From Neodiprion pinetum (taxonomy: Eukaryota; Arthropoda; Insecta; Hymenoptera; Diprionidae): a stretch of DNA of 64,000 bases. Positions 39,697-51,250 of this stretch are shown here, one piece after another (the first letter of the stretch is position 1; each line of letters starts with the position of its first letter). Below the pieces are notes generated by a model, which made no database searches, was not told the DNA's origin, and worked only from the letters and a program-made list of their open reading frames with translations. A program made the translations under genes and the position numbers. Location of the stretch: positions 27,072,607 through 27,136,606 of the forward strand of contig NC_060235.2 of the NCBI RefSeq assembly GCF_021155775.2, in the 5' to 3' direction.

Positions 39697-40125
39697 CACT
39701 GAGAAAAATTTCATTTGTTACAGTAACTAGAAAAATTCAGTAAAATAGGTATCGTTAAAAAAAACTGTTTGAATATTGTTGGAATTACGAAAAACGAGGT
39801 ACGCGTAACCATTTTGCGCTATTGTCGATCCTTTTTTGGTAATTGCAACGCGAAATCAGTTTGTGAGGTTTACTCTACTTTTTTAGTTAAACAAGGCTTT
39901 AACGTCAATTTATTGTTGCACAAGCATTAAATTTTCGCAACAGTTACAAGAAAATATAGCAACAGTGATCGTAATGAGAAAGAATAGCAACGGATGCTAG
40001 ACTTTCCGGTAACAGCTAGAAAACTAATTTTCATTTTCTACCTAGAATTATATTTTTCGATTGTGGTAAAAAATGAAAATAGTCAAGGACTGAGCGGTAA
40101 CCGGAAATAAAAATTTCTCTCAGTG
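39697..40125 (+). mobile_element. MITE copy H, best-preserved full-length copy
   Basis: 429-bp copy with intact ends and TA on both sides: CACTGAGAAAAATTTCATTT at the left and AAAAATTTCTCTCAGTG at the right. It includes every internal block seen in the other copies and is the best reference for the family. Just inside the left terminal repeat lies the small palindrome GTTACAGTAAC. No transposase frame is present. Confidence 0.92.
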
Positions 40126-42276
40126 TACGAATGTCTTCGCTGCCATGTGCGAAGACAAATGCCAAGGCTCACAAGATCGTTGTAGGCCCGGTTTGCCCTT
40201 CTTCACCACAAACCCACATGTGACACACCCTGACTCGCGCCCCTTGTTTCGAAGACTAAAAATACAATTCAAACAAATCAACAAACTTGCGCTCGGACCG
40301 AACTCGGTCACGAGTCTAACGGCGCCACGATCGTAATTAAAGCACCCAGACCACTTGACCTCCGGTGAACCCTGGTCAGCCACGGTTGGTACTTATCGTT
40401 AGGGTCGAGTTTATACTGGCAAAAACCGTTTCTGTGCAGTTCTGAACCCAGTCTCACCACTACTTCACTACTAATTCGATTTTCGAATAACAGGTAGTAA
40501 TCTACGATCATTTATTTGCTTTACAGTCCTTTCGCTGTATGTATTTAGTTTCACTTGAAGTCCCGTGCAATGCTAGCGAGTCTATAATTTGCAAGATGAT
40601 TTTTGCAACGATGTTTTCGACTTCAATTAAGTAGATACTCGTAAATCCTTACGGTCGAAGTTTAGAAAGAAACTTGGGTGTACTCGAATCCTCACGCTTG
40701 AACAGCCAAATGTCCTCGACTTTATCCTATCAGACACGAAGACCATCAGAGTCTGCGACGCTCGATTGTCCGAGACCCTTTTTTGCCACTGTGATAATGT
40801 AAGTCGAAGAAATGGAGAACATTAATCCAAATTACATAGCTTCTGTCGGTGACTCGAAGCCGTTTGCTGAACAAATTAACAAAAAGTTTATATATAGCGC
40901 AACGGATCCCTTCTCCCCGGGACCTTTCATTAGGAAAAATTTTGTAATCTCGAAATTCTTCCGAATAATGCCACGGACTGATGAAATATTCAATGTGAAT
41001 TATACTTAAATATTGACAAGTTATACAAGTACGGAATAATATGTTATTATGTTGCAGAAACATTGTTGCGATATAATTATGCTCATCATGTACCGAAAAA
41101 CTTTGGTGGGCGTAATTTGTTTATACGTCCAAAGAAGGGTTCTTTTAACAAAGATGGAAACCTGTTTTATGTTGCGACAGTTATCGCAGTCGTCTTGCTT
41201 GACTGATATATGCGGTGGTTATATACCGAGAATTGATTGCTTCTTGAATGAGTTCACGACTTATTTTTACCTTGACCCTCACCGATACAAATGCTTCTGT
41301 TTTGCGGTATCATCGATAATAAGATAACCTTTTCTTTTTATTTAACGAATGTCATATACATGATGCAGTCAGTCGGATTTACAATTCATCAGAGTATTTA
41401 TAGTATTGTGATTACCAGTTTCATCACTTTATTGCTAGCCATTAACAAGATAATTCAACTTGAATAACAATTCTTGAGGGGTTTTAAACCACATGCGAGT
41501 TCTAATTAAGTGGCGTGTAATTCGGCGATACTGTAAAAGCCTTGCTATCATAACTTAGAATTGGATTCACGATTTCGAATTTCAGAATTTCACGACCAAA
41601 TTTTTATTCAGTAACCCATTGAACCCTCGGAAGCCAGATTTCACGGTTATTATTTCGCGTGTAATTCACGCTGTATTCACATTAATCGACTTCCAAAATT
41701 CATTTTTTACGACTCAATTTTTATTCGCTAATGTTTTCACTCCTCAACTTAATGTGCTGGCATTCTATGCTATTCTTTAAAGGTTCCTAAAAATTTATAG
41801 CGCGAATAATTTTTGCGCTCCTGTGAACATTTTGTTTCGAGGATCATGAATGTTTGGCGTGACATATTTTAAATAGTATTTGCTTTTTCTCGCAGGTCAC
41901 CAAAATTTAGGTTATATAATCTAACAATAAAGATATAAGTTTATTAGGAACAACTTTCCGATGCATATTTTTCATACAATCCCTATAGGTATTGACATCT
42001 TTTGTGTCTCACAAATACATCAGATGTGGTGACTTATGTAGTAATATAACTATTGACCATTCATTTTTCCACGTAATAGTACAAATTACAGCTATGTAAG
42101 CACTCGTGAGAAATTGTCCCTTGTTCGTAAGAAGAGATAACAATTCTCAATAATAAAAGTTCATTCATAATATCTTCTCTTAGTATATTTTAGCCGACAG
42201 GTATTTTATACCTGGCGCATTCTGAAGGATCCCTTCGGATATCTATATTTTTGTCTTTTTTTCTTTTCCCGTACAG
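40126..42276 (+). other. Sdc intron 3' part, no exon seen
   Basis: Leads into the splice acceptor at 42275-42276. The pyrimidine-rich run TTTTTTTCTTTTCCCGTACAG is only at the very end. It holds the small hairpin at 40132. No coding segment is supported. Confidence 0.6.
40132..40157. other. 9-bp hairpin beside MITE H
   Basis: TGTCTTCGC and GCGAAGACA form a perfect inverted repeat around an 8-base loop, starting six bases after the right end of MITE copy H. No poly-T tract follows. Confidence 0.6.
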
Positions 42277-42475
42277 AAGGATCAACAACAGCAGAGCAGC
42301 AAAGAAAGGTCGGCGGGGAGCGTGTCGTACAATTCATACCTAGACGACGACATTTACTTGGAAGATCAAGGGGAATTCGAAGGATCAGGTCGCGGGGGCG
42401 GTGAAGTTCGCGACGATCTCGAAGCCTCCGGAAGTGGGCTTGGTCCTGACGATGAGGATGGTGAAGACGGCAGAT
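42277..42475 (+). CDS. Sdc: Sdc exon: acidic ectodomain with GAG attachment sites
   Basis: The exon follows a long pyrimidine tract ending in GTACAG and closes at a GTAAGA donor after one base of a split codon. It reads from KDQQQQSSKERSAGS through DDDIYLEDQGEFEGSGRGGG to EASGSGLGPDDEDGEDGR. Ser-Gly dipeptides in strongly acidic surroundings (serine codons at about 42385, 42427 and 42433) are the classic signal for xylosylation and heparan-sulfate chain growth in the Golgi. The DDDIYLED stretch resembles the conserved ectodomain patch of insect syndecans. If the donor is skipped the frame stays open only to a stop ending at 42531. Confidence 0.93.
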
Positions 42476-45400
42476 GTAAGACTTGGGCCTTGAACCCTTT
42501 TAGCCCACTCACATGCTTTGAAGATAGCTGAAATAGCGTCGATTTCTCTGTCTCATTTCGAAGTTGAAGGTCTTATTTTTATCGAGACTTGGGATAAGAT
42601 ATGCAAATTTTTTCTTCGTTACGATAAAAATTTAGTATCAAATGCAGTCCATATTTGCTTGGTGTTAAAGGCGAAGGTAAATACGTTTCAAATATAGTCT
42701 TTCACCTTTGAAGCGATGCTATACTAGATTTCGACATGGACTTAGTTATCCCTGAAAGAAATGAGGATACGTTTTGAAGTACAATTTTCACTGTGATGAT
42801 GGTTGATTGACGAAACTATAATGCAGCAAATCTCGCTCGCCCATTTGGGTATTTCTAAGATCACTATATTTATATGATTCTAAACTAAAAATTTGGTAAC
42901 GTGAAATAGCGGATCCAGTACGGGAGACGAAAATGGAAAGAGTCAATTGATTTGGATGAAACTCGATTATACGCGAAAGTTTTTTGGGTGGTTGATTGCG
43001 TGTTTGAACTCGAAATTAAAAAATTCAAAATAGCAGGTATACAAAATCAGCCATTTCGAATTTACAAACTAAGATTTCGGATTCGTAATGAGTGACGTCA
43101 GAAACTCCGAGGGCATAATCGACTTTCATTAAAATAAATTGACTTCTTGTATTTTCATCCACCATATTGAATTTCTAGTTCAGAATCACAACATCGCTCA
43201 ACACGAATTTTGAGTCTCGGTTCTAGATTTCAGATTTTGATTTCTGTCACGTAACTAATAGAAGAAAAAAATAGTTTTATTGAATAAGGTTTGCTTTTTA
43301 TTTCAACGTGCTGCTACCTGCTGTTTATGCTATCAACCAAAAACTCCAAGACTTATTTATCTACGGAAAAAAGACAAAAGCAAACTTTATAAGTAATAAA
43401 TGAAGATTTTGATTATTATTCGATGTACAGAATCAAAATTTATTCATTTAAAGATAAGCTCCAAAAAAATTTTTTTTACTTGACCTCCGTAATCGGCAAC
43501 CTACGAAACCCCCGATTTCCAAGTTTTGCGTCAATCCGAACCAAGGAGAAATTTATGTATATCCCAAATCAGTAAATTTGCAAGCTTTGTTGCATCATGA
43601 CTTTGTCAAGATGGATGACACAGAAATTTCACATATAGGTATATATGATGATCTTCATTTTTTACGCAGAACACTGCCAAACGGACTTACCATCCGCGAG
43701 TTACGAGGCACGATGTGTATGGCACGCTTTGGTCGAGCGTGAGATGCCGCAAAGCTCTTTACCGACCGAGCGATTTTCGTGCAGCCACAATAGCCATAGC
43801 TGAAGGACTTTCCGAAATTTTATAAGTAATGAAGAGTAAAATTTCATAGCACTATTCTCAAGAAATATTTATGCCAGTAAAGTTAAAGTATTAGAGCTGT
43901 GAATGTCAGTCATAATTTAGAACACAGTTTACCTGCCGTAACTTTTGCATAAAAATAGTGCTGTGATGCGTATAATTAAACTTGGAATTACTTATTACAA
44001 GGTCCGGAAAAGTCTCCCAGGTATGAAATATTGCTCGGAAGTGCGTATGATACAAAAGTCCCTCGGCCCGTAAAAATAGGACGGTTTATACATAATTTTA
44101 ACTGGTCTTTGTCAAATTCCTCATATTTAATGTAATAAAGTCCAGTCGAGATAGACATTCGAATTTCCATTTAAGGCTATTTTTATGTCTATCCCGACTG
44201 GACTATTTACTTGAATTTGCATTTTCTAAATTTTGTTTACATGAAGAAGAAACTTTTTAATAAAATTCAATTGGCCCAAGTTCAACTTTCTAACTCTGAT
44301 TTCATTGTTTTCTTATTCGACCAACTTTTTCACTAGACTGTACAAACCAGCATCCTTAACTGCGACGTACTGTAAATTGAAATACAATTTCAACGCTTTT
44401 CCGTACTCGGCATTCACGCCTAAATAAGTGGCATTATAAAAGAAATACCATCCAGCCGATGATCTTATAAAGTTATAACGTTAATTACAAATCTTGGAAT
44501 GCTTCCTGTAAACGTTACGATCTTCCGTTCGACTCATTACATACCGAGAAATAACTCAGCCAGCATGGACCGGCGCACATGTTGACTCAACAGCTGAGAA
44601 GTACGTGGACAGGAAAACGTGGCTAATGACGAATGCGAGCGGACTGATACGGAATCAGATCGTGTCGCGAATCTGAAGTATACGAGACACAATTGAAACC
44701 GATATTAACGGAAAGGAGGAGCAAAAGTGCAAAGAAAATTCCTGATTTGGTATTCATCTTTTTACTCGTTGTCAGGAATTTGTGTGCCGTAATCCAACAA
44801 ATTTTTCGTAGTTTTTCGAGACTTTTGTTCTATAATTGCCTAAACCCAACAGATCTAGAGACATCGAGTCGTAACAAAATGAGTGTGTGTGTGCACTTTT
44901 TTTAAACTGTATAGGGACTGACAATGAGTTTGCACTGTTTCAATATTTTTCTCAAATTACAAAATCGCAGCTTTCAACATTCAAGCAAAATTTAAATAGC
45001 AAAGTTCTACCGAAATTACACTATAATTATTGTCAAGAATGGATAAGTATCACTCATTTTTACTGGTATCAAAGCCTACTTCACGAACTGATGTGAAAAA
45101 TACTGAGCAGCAAAATTCCACGTGCAAAGAATGTCTTATTTGACACACCAATAACACCACAAAATGTATTCCCACAGTTGTTGATAGTTGAAGTACATAA
45201 ATGCATTCTCTGGCGTTGTTGTTGCGTGAAACTGAAAATTCTTTGGATGATTGTATTTGGTATTCTACGTAAAATTGCGCTACCGTCGATTTTTTTCGCG
45301 TCAGTAATATGTAAGCTTTGATTATATGATTATATCAAAGTAAGTGACACTTTACGCGATCGGTAAAAACTAGTCATATTTGTATTATGTACGTATTCTT

Positions 45401-48400
45401 AGAATTAATAAGGAGTAAAATGACGCATCACTAAATTCTTATTTTTTTACGCAATATTCACGTCTGAATAAGTGTAATAAGAATCACATACACAAGCGGA
45501 CTAGTTTACTTAACATGAAAATTTCATTGAAATACTGCTGTTATGTGCATTGAAATCGTTGCAAATTTTTGGGTAAAACTTTATGTAGGCTGATTTTTCT
45601 TTGTTGCACTGAGAAATTCGATATTTTCTTCTAAAGCCTATGCATATCGATATAAACCTAATAATATCATAAGATATACCATGAGTATTTTGGTATAACA
45701 TATAAAGTTGCTTATCGTCAAGCCAATTTTTAAAATTGATATCGTGTTGAATCAAAATTTATACATTTCAGCATTCATCCCACCGAGAAAAGAAACAGTG
45801 CCAAAGAAGGTTGAAACAAAGGCCCCTTACATCGAAGATACCGTCGTCAAAACAAATCAGGTGAGTTATTCAACTTGACAATTGAGTTCAAAAGCTGCAC
45901 ATTACTTTCTCTGTAAAGGCATGGCAGATATAGATGTATGTGTAGTAGGTTGTTGTTTTTTTTTTTTTTAATTTTTTTTTTTTTTTTTAATTTAATTTTT
46001 TTTGTACTTGCTGTATAAAAAGTAAGTTTCAATCTCTCAGACAGACCACATCTGGCTTAAATAGTTATTATAATGTCAAACTATAATATATTGAAATATC
46101 TCGGCAATAATATCGTCTTTGATTAATTTTTCCTCCATGACACCTGAATGAATGATTAAATCGTCACATATTGAATAATTAAAGGGGGAAAAAAAACCCG
46201 GATAGTCTGTAATTAGTTATGTAAAATTTCATGGTAGTTAATTTATTAAATATTTATGTTACTGCAATTGGAATGTAATATACGATAATTCTGAACGATT
46301 TGGAAACTACATTATTTTGTCTCTACATTTTTTGTTGAATCAGTCTTATACTTTTCGATCAAAGTTAATCCTCTCTTTGCAATGTCGTGAACAACCTACA
46401 GAGTTTTTAATAAGTCTGAATATCTGAAATAACTCTCGTCTATTTCCCACAAATTAGAGTTGATGTTGAGAAAATGAAATGAATCTTCAATAAGTTAATC
46501 GTCAATATCGTTTATTATCTTTAATAATATAACAATTTGATCATTTATTCAGGCTTCGCGAAGATCTATCATTCAAAGAAGGCATGCTTGTCAAGATATT
46601 TTCATGTATTGAAGTTCAATATTAAATTGATTATTCCATCACGGTGGCAGATACAAAATCGCTGTGCGACACCTCTTAGATTTCGTTCGCAGACCTATTC
46701 TTCGGCGTAGCCTTTCTGGGAGACCAAGCTTTACTGCGTTTCTGGCGGGATCTCGGAAAAAAATTTTAAAAAACAAATTTGAAATAGTCTAGTGTGTTAG
46801 ATTTATACTTGCATCTGTGAGTATTGAATGAAAACTTTCGTATGAAACCAAAATATTACGTTACAAGTGATCAATAGCCGACTCTTGACGAAATAAAAAT
46901 TTTCTCTTGCTGCAGATTCGTGACAGCAATTCTTTAAGTATAGATATTTCAAATTTTGGAGCCTTTGAATAACCTGTGTCTACACGTAGATACTTTACAT
47001 ATCTTTAGCCCAAACGTACTATTTATTATACACTTTTTTCGTATGCTACCAATACTAAATATAGGCTTTAAATTTTATTCCCCTTTCAGCCTGTCATTGA
47101 GACAGTAAACAAACCAGATACCGGAGTTGATGTGAATGAGCCTGCGGGCGAATACGACCACGACGAAGACACCGGAGACAGTAGCGGCCCTGACATGAAT
47201 CCTAAGCAGGAAGACCGTGCAAGTTCCTTCTTTGCACAACCTGGCGTCTTGGCTGGTAAGCTTTTGCAATTATTACCATCTTTTACGGTTTCCTCATATC
47301 AAGATTCTCACGTATGATGTGTTACAACACAAAAAACTGTTTGACCCACCGCTCGTTACCTAGTGAATTCAAGACTTCGGAGGAGAGTTGTAGAGAAAAA
47401 AGTTTTCAAAATCACTTCGCTTGTTATATTTTATACATCATATATTTCTGTATTTGAGTGAATGCTTACGGTTATTAGGGAGAGTATTCTTTAAATGCCA
47501 GTATTTTGAGGTAAAATATCTCTGTTTTTACTCCGAAGGTGTGATAATTTCACTGCACTGTATTTGGTGAAAACGCCCAGATCAAGTTCATCCTAATATC
47601 AGAAATAGTTAACAACGATCCTTAGAAATTTCCTTGAAAAAGACATAAGGAGAAGGGTTTTGGACTTACAAGATACTAATTGAAAATGTAATTACGAAAC
47701 AGCAGTGTCTGAATGAAAATGCCTGAGGTACTAAAAATGCAACATTATTTATTGAAATCAAAACTTGGAAAGCAGTCAATGCATACTGTGAAATGGTCTC
47801 ATAAAAGAATGCAGCAACTTTAAAGGGTAATTAATGATTAGGAGCAGTGCTCCTATCTCACACTATACTTACTTAGAGCGCAAGAATCACAGACTTATTT
47901 CGGTAAGATATTACCTAACTTATCTAATCTAGCCTAAATGACACTCAAGACGAGACGTGCAGAGTGCTTAGTTGCCTGAATCACAGGCTATTGTACCTGT
48001 CGAACGACGCATTGTACTGTGATATATAAAATGTCTGGTTAGTGATTTAATATTCATATACTTACTGATCGTTGAATGATCAACAATAGCCACTTATGAC
48101 GAAATTGGTGTGAACATAGTGCGAACAAATTGCGTCAAAGACAATGCACCTAAGTTAGTTATGATAGAAGTTGAAGTATGGATATAGTAGCCTTTATTGT
48201 AAGAAGATGCTGGTATTACATTAAAAAAATTGCAGTATTTAATTCATTAAAGAAACAAAAGAGAAGAAAACTAAAAGTAACAAGTATCGAAGACATTGTC
48301 TTATTTTCTGATTGAATTTTCTTTGTTACAGCTGTTATTGGAGGCGCAGTTGTTGGACTACTTTGCGCAATCTTAGTGGTAATGTTCATTGTATACAGAA

Positions 48401-48513
48401 TGCGTAAGAAGGACGAAGGATCTTACGCTCTGGATGAACCGCGTCGATCTCCCGCAGCCCAAGCATATCCAAAACCAGGAGCACCACACCATAACCGAGA
48501 GTTTTATGCTTAG
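42277..48513 (+). CDS. Sdc: Syndecan, C-terminal part (four joined exons)
   Basis: Syndecan is a single-pass cell-surface heparan-sulfate proteoglycan. In insects it acts in Slit/Robo guidance, synapse and muscle development and adhesion, through its sugar chains and PDZ partners of the syntenin/CASK type (family knowledge). Exons 42277-42475, 45772-45860, 47090-47255 and 48332-48513 join without a frame break (199+89+166+182 nt = 211 residues plus stop). By residue of this partial protein: acidic ectodomain 1-66 with Ser-Gly sites at S37, S51 and S53; Pro/Lys linker 67-96; second acidic segment 97-150 with S128-G129; transmembrane helix about 152-173 with a GGAVVG small-residue motif; cytoplasmic C1 region RMRKKDEGSY at 174-183; variable region 184-207; C-terminal EFYA 208-211. 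All junctions are GT-AG. The N-terminus is missing: the first exon starts in phase 0 behind a strong splice acceptor and no signal peptide is seen. Identity is near certain from the transmembrane and cytoplasmic region. Confidence 0.96.
42951..43245 (+). repeat. Old dispersed repeat in Sdc intron
   Basis: Shares blocks with 62207-62480: TGGATGAAAC, AAATTCAAAA, TTCGTAAT, an ACTTCTTG-ATTTTCATCC-CCA-ATTGAAT stretch and AATTTTGAGT. A further related unit at 43483-43545 (CCTCCGTAATCGG, AAACCCCCGATTTCC) suggests the repeat has internal periodicity. It has no coding frame. Confidence 0.55.
44132..44210. other. Near-perfect hairpin in Sdc intron
   Basis: Arms 44139-44158 (AGTCCAGTCGAGATAGACAT) and 44185-44204 are inverted copies with one difference, separated by 26 bp. 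The pairing continues imperfectly outward to 44132 and 44210. On the minus strand the single difference becomes a G-U wobble, so a minus-strand transcript would pair throughout the arms; on the plus strand it is an A-C mismatch. It could be a microRNA-like precursor, a small foldback transposon relic, or an RNA-editing substrate. Confidence 0.6.
45772..45860 (+). CDS. Sdc: Sdc exon: Pro/Lys-rich ectodomain linker
   Basis: This short exon lies between the acceptor ACATTTCAG and the donor GTGAGT. Its first two bases complete the split serine codon from the previous exon, after which 29 codons read FIPPRKETVPKKVETKAPYI and then EDTVVKTNQ, ending in phase 0. Both flanking junctions keep the frame. 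It has no Ser-Gly site and links the two acidic ectodomain blocks. Its 89-nt length means that skipping it would shift the frame of the downstream transmembrane exons. Confidence 0.92.
45861..47089 (+). other. Sdc: Sdc intron
   Basis: GT-AG intron of 1229 bp. Apart from a broken T tract near 45955-46013 I see no repeat or gene-like feature in it. Confidence 0.88.
45955..46013. repeat. T-rich low-complexity tract
   Basis: Long T runs with a few AA interruptions in an Sdc intron, about 100 bp downstream of the linker exon donor. It is too far from the next acceptor to serve as its pyrimidine tract. Confidence 0.9.
47090..47255 (+). CDS. Sdc: Sdc exon: membrane-proximal acidic ectodomain
   Basis: The acceptor is CCCTTTCAG and the donor GTAAGC; the exon begins in phase 0 and leaves one base of a split alanine codon. 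It encodes PVIETVNKPDTGVDVNEPAG, then EYDHDEDTGDSSGPDM, then SSFFAQPGVLA just outside the membrane. S128-G129 (partial-protein numbering) sits in an acidic run and is a plausible third chain attachment site. The SSFFAQPGVLA juxtamembrane stretch is typical of syndecans. Reading through the donor would add about 21 codons to a stop ending at 47317. Confidence 0.94.
47256..48331 (+). other. Sdc: Sdc intron
   Basis: GT-AG intron of 1076 bp between the juxtamembrane and transmembrane exons. I see no repeat or gene-like structure in it. Confidence 0.88.
48332..48513 (+). CDS. Sdc: Sdc terminal coding exon: TM helix and cytoplasmic tail
   Basis: After the acceptor TTTGTTACAG the exon encodes the single membrane span (AVIGGAVVGLLCAILVVMF, then IVY). 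Next come the near-invariant C1 motif RMRKKDEGSYALDEP, a variable Pro/Ala segment, and C-terminal NREFYA followed by TAG at 48511-48513. EFYA is the type II PDZ ligand shared by all syndecans and docks syntenin and CASK-like proteins. C1 tyrosine Y183 is the usual phosphorylation site. The GxxxG-like GGAVVG in the helix favours dimerisation. This exon alone identifies the gene. Confidence 0.98.
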
Positions 48514-51195
48514 AGCACTGGTTGTCTAGAAACTGATTCATACCCTTTACAGCCTCAAGATAGATACTGACTAATTGGCAATTACACTCGTCAGTACGTA
48601 AAACAATCTTGACACTGTATCAACAAAAAATTCATAATTGGAAGTTCCAAACTATTCCAATGCTCGTTGAGACAGCGCGCTTATGTTAGGGATGGAGTTA
48701 AACAATTATAAATTGAAATTTTCTTTCATTTATGTAACTACTCCAAAATTTTTGACGCCTATTTGAACAATAATAGATTCCTCTTGGCAATGGCTACATT
48801 CACGTACAAGCAGTGTTCAATAGACTTGACACGATATACGAATTCCTCCTTCAAGAGTATCAAATATTGAATTCACACGTAAAAATGATTTTCATGCCTT
48901 TAAAAAAGAGTATGTAGCCATCGAAAAGAGCGTTCAAAGTTACGAATTTGAGTCCAAATTTATTTGTTCAAATATTTATGAAATGATTGGTCAATTTTTA
49001 CTATGAGTATTGCAATGACTTTAAAGAAATTGGCATACATAATATTTTTTTGTGCAATTTGCTATCGAAACACCATGGCTAAAAGTATGTAACCGCAGTT
49101 AATATTTCTATTTTATTTGAATACTAATCCAGATTGGAGAATGAATGGAATTTGTATATTTCAGTTTCAAGTATTTTGCTGTAGATACAATACTTCAATC
49201 ATCACAGTTATACACTGTCAGCTGCATGAACAAATTCTGCTGTAAATCAAGATGTATAGAATTTGGTTTTGTTACGTTCCCTATATTTTTATGTAATTTT
49301 CTCATAATGCATACTCCGTATCGAGCAATTGAACCACATTCTCAGTATAATTATGGTATCAAATAATTTTTATTAGTTTGCCTTTCAATGCCAAACAATG
49401 ATGTAGGAACAAATTAATCAGCGTATGGTGACGAACAGATTTTTAAGTATCAATCTTTTTTATAATTTGTACATAAATAATCACATATGTCGTACAAGTA
49501 TACTGATTGTTGTTTTAACAATTCCAAATCCATCATGCCAGACACAAATTGATCAATTTCAAACTACCCCAGACGTGTTGAAAGTGTATAATTAATGCAT
49601 ACGTTATTCGTTTCCCAAGAAGATCAACAAATCTAGACATTATGTGGCGTACATCTTGTACAACTCATACCTTAGCTATTTTTGACCATGAGATTAACCG
49701 TAAAATCCATTCTAAATCGTTAGACAACTAATTATTGCATTAGGCAATATAATAAATATTGAAAGTGAGCGAATTTAACAGTGATAAATGAAGATGTGTT
49801 TTGTCACAGTTCATGCTGTCATGTTACGTAATGCAAGTGCTATCAGTCATAAAATTCAGCTAAATTCGCATTCGGCTGTAGCCCGATTTACAAAAATATT
49901 TGCCAACCACCAGTAACAGCAAAACGTGTAGTACACATATAGAAATTAATATATAAAGAGAGATGCATTTAATTATTATTGTCCAATAGTGAAACGCATG
50001 CGCGACTAACAATGTCAATGACGCAGTTCAGAGTCACCTACATTTTAATATCTGTATGAGACATACAATCTTAGAAGTGAAAAACGCTGAACTGAACCGT
50101 TGATAGTACCTTAGCGTAACAGAACCAAATATACTTCTTAAATTGTGTCTACCGCACAAGCGAAAACGTGAAAGATACTTTAGTATTTACTATGAAAACA
50201 CTGTAATGACCAATGGAATGTAATCTCATCAAAAGAAACATGTGAATGAATAAATCACATAAAGAGCCACTTAGACTAGCTGGAAAAATGGCAACTGACT
50301 AAACTTATCTACTTTCCGACTCCTCTTCTGACATTCGTACCTCTAATAAAGTTAACCAACAACTGAAATAAATAAAGAACGATATGTTCGTTGAAGAATG
50401 TTTAGAATATCTCGAAATATTTGTGAATGTCCCGACGGGTCAGTACAATCGATATAAAAATAAGTAATTACGATTGTTTTGTGTTCGAAACTGGATGAGA
50501 AATGTTTTCCAATCGATGACTAAAATATTCATGATAATGTATATGTAACAAGCAACCGTAAGACGCTCTAGACAAGCTAACAGCGCACATAATTATAATC
50601 AAGGAAAGAACACGTGTTGCCATAAGTTTTAATTATGTTACAACTATTATTACTGTATGTAATTAATTACTAAAAATTTATCAAGTAACTGAACTATTTA
50701 TTGATTTTAGGACTAACTAACTTGTACACACATTTTTCCTTCTCAGTTCGGCTGCGATGGCTACCAATATCGGTAGGACATCGTTTTATATCTACGTATA
50801 ATTATTGTGTAATATTTAATGTTAACACTTGATCACCGATATTTGCTTGTGTTGAATTTTTCTTCATTCGGTGGTAATACAAAAATTTTTTTTTTTTTTG
50901 TTTCGTATTTAAAAAATCTGACATTCGGTTAGAAAATATGGAACTGAAAAAATATCATGCCGATACTGCCATATTACGTAAGGAAAGCAATTTGGTACAA
51001 AGCCAGAATTTCATGAGGTTATCGAAATGACATATTTTAATTTGGTTGACTGAAAGCAGAACAAATTCATCTTTATCTTATTTACCTTTATTTTACAAGT
51101 GAAAAATTATGCTTACATTCACTTGGCTAGGTACCAAAATATTGATGGTTTAAGAATTCTCAAATTCAACAGTTTTTTATTGTTAAATGTCCAAT

Positions 51196-51250
51196 ATAAT
51201 AATAATAATAAATTAATTAATAATAAATAAATAATAATAACTAATAATAA
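51196..51250. repeat. (AAT)n microsatellite
   Basis: Interrupted AAT/AAAT repeats in the presumed Sdc 3' UTR or flank. Confidence 0.9.

Larger units (their letters stand above)
42476..45771 (+). other. Sdc: Sdc intron with old repeat and hairpin
   Basis: This GT-AG intron of 3296 bp lies between the GAG-site exon and the linker exon. It contains an old dispersed repeat (about 42951-43245, with a related unit at 43483-43545) and a near-perfect hairpin at 44132-44210. A GC-richer patch near 43671-43820 follows an acceptor-like TTTTACGCAG, but splicing the previous exon there would immediately create a TAA stop. I do not call it an exon. Confidence 0.85.

Noticed and set aside
43671..43823. Open ~50-codon stretch after an acceptor-like TTTTACGCAG inside an Sdc intron
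   Set aside because: Joining the preceding Sdc exon here creates TAA at once, and two frames are open through the same patch, so it is not supported as an alternative Sdc exon.
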